64,000 bases of DNA from Bin87 sp963663945 (GTDB lineage Bacteria; Chloroflexota; Dehalococcoidia; Lucifugimonadales; UBA3495). The stretch is taken from positions 124,001-188,000 of the forward strand of contig OY760687.1 in the NCBI GenBank assembly GCA_963663945.1. Direction: 5' to 3'. Of the stretch, positions 59,367-64,000 are shown in pieces (within the stretch, counting starts at the first letter, position 1; the number at the start of each line of letters is the position of its first letter). The position numbers and the translations under genes were made by a program. A model generated the notes under the pieces. It saw only the letters and a program-made list of their open reading frames with translations, ran no database searches and was not told the DNA's origin.

Positions 59367-60764
59367 ATGACCACCCCCACCGTTGCATACCCGCCCGTTC
59401 CCGTGGTGGATCGCTCCACCCTGCCGCCCGGACCGCCCGAGTGGCCCATCGTCGGCCAGTCCTTCCGTTACATGACCGACTTCCTGGGGCTGGCGCGGGA
59501 GGCGGCCGGATACGGCGACCTGGTGACGATGTCGACCAGGCCGATCCTGGCGTACCTGGTCAATCATCCCGATCTGATCCAGGACCTGTTCGTGACCAAC
59601 CACCAGTCCGTGGGTCGGGGCTGGACAACGGCGGCCTGGCAGGACCTGCTGGGCCTGGGTCTGGTCACGTCCGACGACCCGCTGCACCTGCGCCAGCGCC
59701 GCCTGATGCAGCCCCAGTTCAACCACCGACGGATCGCGGGCTACGCCGAGGTCATGACCGACTTTGCCCGGCGCCATGAGAACCGGTGGCAGGACGGCGC
59801 TCGCGTCGACATGGCCCGCGAGATGGGAGAGCTCACCCTGCACATCGTGGTCCGGACGCTGATGGGCCTCGACCTGCCCGACGCCGTGCGTCGCATCGGG
59901 GCGGCCTTCGAGATCGGCAACGAGTACCTCACCAAGCGCGGCAACTTCCCTCCGCGCCTGCGACGGCTGGCGAACCGCCTGCCCCTGCCCTTCACGGTGC
60001 GGTTCCGGCGTGGGCGAGTGTTCCTGGATGAGACCGTCTATGGCCTGATCGAGCAGCGTCGTCGGTCCGGCCTGGAGGGCGACGACCTCCTCTCGCTGCT
60101 GCTGAACGTGCAGGACGAGGAGGCCGCCAATCCCGAGGACGCCGTGATGACCGACGTCCAGTTGCGCGACGAGGTCATCACCCTGTTCGCGGCCGGACAC
60201 GAGACCACCGCCGTTGCACTGACCTGGACCTGGTACCTGCTGGCCACCCATCCCGAGATCCAGGCCCGCTTCCACGCCGAGCTGGACGACGTGCTGGGCC
60301 GGCGAGATCCGACCCTTGAGGATCTCAGCAACCTGCCCTTCATGGAGCGGATCCTGACCGAGTCCATGCGGCTGTACCCGCCCATCTGGTCCACCGGCCG
60401 CATGACCTTCCAGCCTATCACCCTGGGCGGCTGGGACATTCCGGCCGGCGCGGCCCTGTCGGCTCCGCAGCTGATCGTCCACCGCGACCCGCGCTGGTTC
60501 GACAACCCATTGGAGTTTCAGCCCGACCGCTGGACGCCGGAGTTTCGCGCCGGCCTGCACCGGTTCGCTTACTACCCCTTCGGCGGCGGGCCACGCCTGT
60601 GCATCGGCGAGGGGTTCGCATGGATGGAAGCGATGCTGGTGCTGGCAACCATGGGCCAACGCTGGACCATGCGCCACGACCCGCGGCACGAGGTCGGGCT
60701 CCAGCCGCTGATATCCCTGCGCCCCAGAGGGGGCATGCCCCTGTTCCTCGAACGGCGCAGCTGA
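59367..60764 (+). CDS. Cytochrome P450
   Basis: The 465-residue P450 has all family landmarks: proline-rich start LPPGPPEWPIVG (about 19-30), I-helix AGHETTA (276-282), K-helix E332-S-M-R335, PERF-like FQPDRW, and the haem loop FGGGPRLCIGEGFA with the iron-binding C412. It resembles CYP102/CYP4-type bacterial fatty-acid-type P450s by its haem loop. No membrane anchor is present. It would need an external ferredoxin and reductase, not seen nearby. The ATG at 59367 has GGAGG at proper spacing. Confidence 0.92.
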   Translation: MTTPTVAYPPVPVVDRSTLPPGPPEWPIVGQSFRYMTDFLGLAREAAGYGDLVTMSTRPILAYLVNHPDLIQDLFVTNHQSVGRGWTTAAWQDLLGLGLVTSDDPLHLRQRRLMQPQFNHRRIAGYAEVMTDFARRHENRWQDGARVDMAREMGELTLHIVVRTLMGLDLPDAVRRIGAAFEIGNEYLTKRGNFPPRLRRLANRLPLPFTVRFRRGRVFLDETVYGLIEQRRRSGLEGDDLLSLLLNVQDEEAANPEDAVMTDVQLRDEVITLFAAGHETTAVALTWTWYLLATHPEIQARFHAELDDVLGRRDPTLEDLSNLPFMERILTESMRLYPPIWSTGRMTFQPITLGGWDIPAGAALSAPQLIVHRDPRWFDNPLEFQPDRWTPEFRAGLHRFAYYPFGGGPRLCIGEGFAWMEAMLVLATMGQRWTMRHDPRHEVGLQPLISLRPRGGMPLFLERRS

Positions 60765-60811
60765 AGCCGCTGGGCGTATGTTTTACTACTGACGACGGTG
60801 CAATCCGTCGA

Positions 60812-61822
60812 TCACGCCGGCTGGACCGCCGCGTTGCCGAAGCCGGCAGAGAACCCTTCGGATACCGGCGCTTCCATCCCGATGGCGCCGGGTTCGTTAT
60901 GCTTGCGCACCACCAGCACCGGCGCGTTGGCGTGACGCACCACCCGGTCCGTCACGCTGCCCAGCACCAGCCGGTTGATCCCGCTCCGTCCGTGGGTCGT
61001 CATCACGACCAGGGTCGGCTCGTTTCCGGCCATCTCCACAATTGCTTCGGCGGGATTTTGCCCCTGCAGATGGCTCACTACCACGTTGCCGCCGAACCCA
61101 AATTCCTGGGCCAGCCGTCGTGACGCGGCAGCCAGCGACGCCAGGGCGTCTTCGGAGTCGGCCTGCACCAGTTCCTCGGCCGAGATCAATCCCTCCTCTG
61201 CGGAAGCGCGGTCGAGGTACCGGCGATAGAAGTCCGATGTGCCCGTGACCTGCATCAGCATGATGCGCGCGCCCAGCCCGGTGGCGACGGCGGCGGCGTG
61301 CGACAACGATTCCTCGGATAACTCCGACCCGTCCAGGGGCACCAAAACCGTTTTCACTTCAACCCCATTTGCGGGCGCAGATTCGGCATTGCTGCGGATC
61401 AGCAGCACCGGGTTGGGAATGGAGTGCAGCACCTTGTCCGCGACGCTGCCCAGCGCCCAGCGTGCGATGCCGCCGCGACCGTGGGTCGACATCACCACCA
61501 GCGCCTCCGGATCGCGCACCAGCCAGTCCACCAGGGCGCGCGCCGGCGCGCCCGGCAGGGTGGTTGCGGTGGCGACCAGTCCCTCTGACCTGAGTCCCGC
61601 CTGGATCTGGCCGAGGTACCTGCGTGAGCTGCGCTCGGCGTCCGCCAGCATGCGTCGGGCCGCCTCGGCCCACTGACGATGGCGCGCCGCCGGTGGAAGG
61701 ACGTCAAAGGCCTCCACCAACTCGACCGGGATTGCCAACGATCCCGCGATAGCACGGGCGTAGGGCAACGCCGTCTCGGAAAACGGGGATCCGTCCATGG
61801 GGACGATAATTCGCGAGTACAC
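60812..61822 (-). CDS. Tandem universal stress protein (two UspA domains)
   Basis: The 336-residue protein has two UspA domains. The first begins YSRIIVPMDGSPFSETAL and ends GRGGIARWALGSVADKVLH; the second begins TVLVPLDGSELSEESLSHAA and ends HGRSGINRLVLGSVTDRVVRH. Both have the ATP-binding G-x2-G-x9-G(S/T) pattern. They probably bind ATP and support stress survival. The GTG at 61822 is chosen because the first strand begins there and GGAGAT lies upstream; the open frame extends 60 residues more without similarity. Confidence 0.87.
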   Translation of the reverse strand: MYSRIIVPMDGSPFSETALPYARAIAGSLAIPVELVEAFDVLPPAARHRQWAEAARRMLADAERSSRRYLGQIQAGLRSEGLVATATTLPGAPARALVDWLVRDPEALVVMSTHGRGGIARWALGSVADKVLHSIPNPVLLIRSNAESAPANGVEVKTVLVPLDGSELSEESLSHAAAVATGLGARIMLMQVTGTSDFYRRYLDRASAEEGLISAEELVQADSEDALASLAAASRRLAQEFGFGGNVVVSHLQGQNPAEAIVEMAGNEPTLVVMTTHGRSGINRLVLGSVTDRVVRHANAPVLVVRKHNEPGAIGMEAPVSEGFSAGFGNAAVQPA

Positions 61823-62294
61823 GATCGTGTGATCTCCATCAAATTTGCCGGAGGCTGAACCTGTCGGCATTTTACCATTGGCCGCATCGGACCCGGCCGC
61901 AACTCTGTCCCGGGCACGTCTCACGGAGGCGGCAGTTGTCACCACGAAAGAGCGAGGCCAGGACCGTGTAGCCGGTCCTGGCCTCTGCGCCAGGGGCCTC
62001 AATGCCCCCGACCCTATCTCTCGTCCCTGTCAGTCGGTGCGACTATCGGATCGCCGCTACGCCACCGACAGGGACCGGACACGGGAAATGCCACTTGTGG
62101 TGCCTCGTGATCAGAGAAACCACTTCCTACCTCCTGTGATGACGACGGTCTTTCCGTCGGGTTGTGATGAGCGGGGTTTCCGATTCCAACCCCGGCATCT
62201 TGAATACAGATTATACGGTACGACGATACTTGTCAACCCCTGCTTGGAACTCGATCAGGCGATTTCGCTGTCCGATGGGTCAGGGTGGCCGAGA
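61823..62294. other. Leader region with several inverted repeats
   Basis: About 470 bases upstream of the stress-protein gene. It holds a strong hairpin (AGGCCAGGACC with GGTCCTGGCCT, 61952-61983), a pair of CCCTGTC/GACAGGG arms (about 62024-62076) and a GGGGTTTCCGATTCCAACCCC hairpin (about 62173). These may be terminators or structured leader RNA. No open frame is supported and no tRNA fits. Confidence 0.4.
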
Positions 62295-62654
62295 CTATGC
62301 CTGGTCCAGCAGGGGTAGGATTTTGTTCAGTAGTGCCTCTACGTCGTGGAGGCTTTCCGCGACTTCGAAAGCCTGCATCGTGTCCTCGTAGAAGTTCTCG
62401 TGAAGGGCGCTGGCCGTGTTGAACCAACGGCGTATATCCCCGTCGCCGGTCTCAGCCCTCAGTCGGCTGACGGTCACCAGATGGTGTCGGTGACGGCTGT
62501 GTTCCCAGCCGCGCTGTTCGGCGACAGCCTTGAGGATTTGGGCGGTAGCACCCCAGCCCTTTTCAGATGCCTGTGGCAGGTCGCCGGCGGCGAGTTCCTG
62601 TCTGGCCTGCGCCAGAAAACGCTCACTGGCCTGTTGATACTGCTGAGTAGTCAC
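62295..62654 (-). CDS. PaREP1/HEPN-like protein
   Basis: The 119-residue helical protein matches the PaREP1-type pattern: QARQELAAGDLPQASEKGWG, then AQILKAVAEQRGW, RHHLVTVSRLRAETG and ALHENFYEDTM. Members belong to the HEPN superfamily and often pair with nucleotidyltransferases; none is adjacent here. The catalytic R-x4-6-H is not obvious. The ATG at 62654 follows AGGACCCCAGGGTG, so the ribosome site is weak. Confidence 0.68.
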   Translation of the reverse strand: MTTQQYQQASERFLAQARQELAAGDLPQASEKGWGATAQILKAVAEQRGWEHSRHRHHLVTVSRLRAETGDGDIRRWFNTASALHENFYEDTMQAFEVAESLHDVEALLNKILPLLDQA

Positions 62655-63135
62655 CCTGGGGTCCTCCTGCTGGTTTTACAGGTTAGCAACTTCAACCTGC
62701 TTGGGCAATGCTGCGGCCGCGGCGCCCCATGATGGTTGGGGCACAAGTAGCGAAATCGCTTTGGAACTCGATTTGCGTTTTTTTCGTGCCGCCATCGCAA
62801 GGGGGATGACATCACCGGGAACGAGACTGCCGCGTTGCGCTCGCAATGACCGACATCCCACGAAGAATGACAGCCACTCCAAAAAGGCGCCGGCGATGTC
62901 CGGCGACCTGTGGCGCACCGCTCTGAACACACGACACGATCCAAGTTTTCAAAATTCACGTAAATACGTCAACATTTCACGTCTCGTTATCGGCTTGCCC
63001 TTTGCTATAAGGGAGTGGTTACCGGGAACGGCAGCCTCTCGCTAGTTGCTTCGTACAACTTGCTGCCGCCCCGGATCGTTTCTAATATCACCGGCTCGAC
63101 ATTCGGAGCCCTTTGGGTAGAGGTAGGAACCAACC
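62655..63135. other. Intergenic stretch with repeat fragment
   Basis: About 480 bases. It contains one part of the TCATTGCGAGC-type repeat (gccgcgttgcgctcgcaatg, near 62830) and no supported gene. A promoter for the coiled-coil gene should lie near its end. Confidence 0.4.
62805..62855. repeat. TCATTGCGAGC-type repeat, copy 5 (partial)
   Basis: GAACGAGACTGCCGCGTTGC followed by GCTCGCAATGACC matches the right arm of the repeat family. Confidence 0.5.
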
Positions 63136-63828
63136 ATGGCAGATGAACGCGCACACGAATTGGCCCAGCGCCTGCGCAAGGCGGAAGAGGCGGCCAGCTA
63201 CATGGAACGCCTGGAGACGCTGGCATCCGAGGCGCCCACCCTGCGGGAACAGGTCAGCCTGCTTCAGCGCATGGAAGCGCGGGAGAGCCATCGCAAGGAC
63301 GCCATCGAAAACGCCCGCTACGCCCTGTCCGCGGCAGCGGAAGCCCAGCGCGAGCTGCCCGACCTGATTGCAAACGCCGCCAACCTGGTCAACCAGTTGG
63401 CCCGCTCCCTGCGTGAGGTCGACACCTTCCGCCGCGAGGCCACCGCCGCCCTCAGCGTCGTTGACCGCATGGACTACGAGGACGAGCTGGACCAGGCCAT
63501 GGAGGAGCACGAAGAGGAAGAGGAGAATGCCCCCATCCAGCGCGACGCCCAGTCCATCCGGATGGTGGTCGCCTCGCGGCACGGCAGCACCCGGGTCCGG
63601 CGCATGATCGACGAACTGTCGCCGGGGTTCGAGGTCTTCGCCGGGTGCAACCTCAACGCCGATCCCATGCGTGGTGAGCTCACCACACTGATCATGGCCA
63701 AGCTCGCCGCCGAGGCCGAGTCCAGCCGCGGGCCATCGCCGGCGACACGCCGGCCGGCGCCGCCGCCTCAAATGTCCGAGCCGGCCGTTCCGGTCACCCA
63801 GGAGAACGTGGAACCTGCTGGAGACTAA
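63136..63828 (+). CDS. Coiled-coil protein with acidic segment, function unknown
   Basis: The 230-residue protein is helical over residues 1-125 with heptad character (ELAQRLRKAEEAASYMERLE), then a very acidic patch (EEHEEEEEN), a compact domain (about 135-195; SIRMVVASRHGSTRVRRMI) and a Pro-rich disordered tail. It is probably cytosolic and oligomeric. No family was recognised. The ATG at 63136 follows AGGTAGGAACC. A clear terminator follows it. Confidence 0.6.
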   Translation: MADERAHELAQRLRKAEEAASYMERLETLASEAPTLREQVSLLQRMEARESHRKDAIENARYALSAAAEAQRELPDLIANAANLVNQLARSLREVDTFRREATAALSVVDRMDYEDELDQAMEEHEEEEENAPIQRDAQSIRMVVASRHGSTRVRRMIDELSPGFEVFAGCNLNADPMRGELTTLIMAKLAAEAESSRGPSPATRRPAPPPQMSEPAVPVTQENVEPAGD

Positions 63829-63854
63829 CCGGCTTCCGGGCTGACGAAATGCTT

Positions 63855-63887
63855 TGGGGGCGACCACCGGTCGCCCCTTTTTTCTTG
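63855..63887 (+). terminator. Intrinsic terminator
   Basis: GGGGGCGACC and GGTCGCCCC enclose a three-base loop and are followed by TTTTTTCTT, just after the coiled-coil gene. Confidence 0.9.
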
Positions 63888-63966
63888 TATCAACTATCCC
63901 GGTTTCGGGTACTATACGCCCCACGCCTTCGTACCTTGAGCCGACCCTACCGAGGAGATGATCACC

Positions 63967-64000
63967 ATGGCCGATAAACAAATTCTGTGCGCCATCGGCG
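63967..64000 (+). CDS. Start of a gene cut by the window end
   Basis: The ATG at 63967 has GAGGAG upstream and opens MADKQILCAIG. Only eleven residues are visible, so no function can be given. Confidence 0.55.
   Translation, partial: MADKQILCAIG

Noticed and set aside
59148..60689. 513-residue open frame opposite the P450 gene
   Set aside because: Antisense shadow of a gene with every P450 motif; no domain of its own.
62140..62240. A tRNA-like hairpin (GGGGTTTCCGATTCCAACCCC) upstream of the stress-protein gene
   Set aside because: It resembles a T arm only; no acceptor or anticodon stem can be drawn around it.
1..64000. CRISPR array or cas operon, given the Cas4-like nuclease
   Set aside because: No regularly spaced direct repeats with unique spacers were seen, and no other cas-type motifs; the only tandem repeats are inside the LRR gene.

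Overview
The window looks like one stretch of a high-GC bacterial chromosome, most likely Chloroflexota (Dehalococcoidia/SAR202-like). The evidence is a DUF2298 (Chlor_Arch_YYY) membrane protein, a lipoprotein with a valine/threonine/glutamate repeat stalk, CARDB and LRR surface proteins, and many LLM flavin oxidoreductases, HpaB-type and Rieske oxygenases. That placement is inference; there is no rRNA. Housekeeping anchors are ligA, ftsY, rpsU, dtd, a tRNA-Trp and an FmdB-like zinc ribbon.

Layout. 0-6.2 kb is accessory: a small membrane protein, a Cas4/RecB-like nuclease gene overlapping a secreted HNH-Excalibur lipoprotein gene, small hypotheticals, frameshifted remnants and a CARDB surface protein. 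6.4-10.8 kb is an insertion-sequence pile-up: an IS21 element with a 1634-bp tandem duplication, abutting an IS110 remnant that itself sits in a palindromic repeat. 10.9-31 kb is mostly oxidative catabolism (PPOX, RidA, GYD, VOC, HpaB-type monooxygenase, two LLM enzymes, Rieske alpha/beta, alpha/beta hydrolase, sugar dehydrogenase, CocE hydrolase), with a TIR-like defence effector and a VapBC module between. 31-45 kb holds most housekeeping genes plus an AT-richer segment (about 34.8-37.1 kb) that starts inside ligA. 45-64 kb holds a second, decayed IS110 copy, an oxidoreductase, a giant LRR surface protein, two tandem HTH-membrane paralogues, a possible nuclease/HEPN pair, a P450, a universal stress protein and a coiled-coil protein.

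Most striking signal. An imperfect palindromic repeat of about 155 bp occurs seven times between genes. Two copies are interrupted by the same IS110-type element at the same base and in the same orientation. The non-coding left end of that element carries, in the order expected for an IS110 bridge RNA, a segment matching the left target half (11 of 12 bases), one complementary to the right target half (7 of 7), one matching the element's own right end (7 of 7) and a short one complementary to its left end. The repeat therefore appears to be the programmed target of the IS110 element.

Limits: no searches or folding programs were run. Family names come from motifs read by eye; start sites were chosen from Shine-Dalgarno spacing and family starts.
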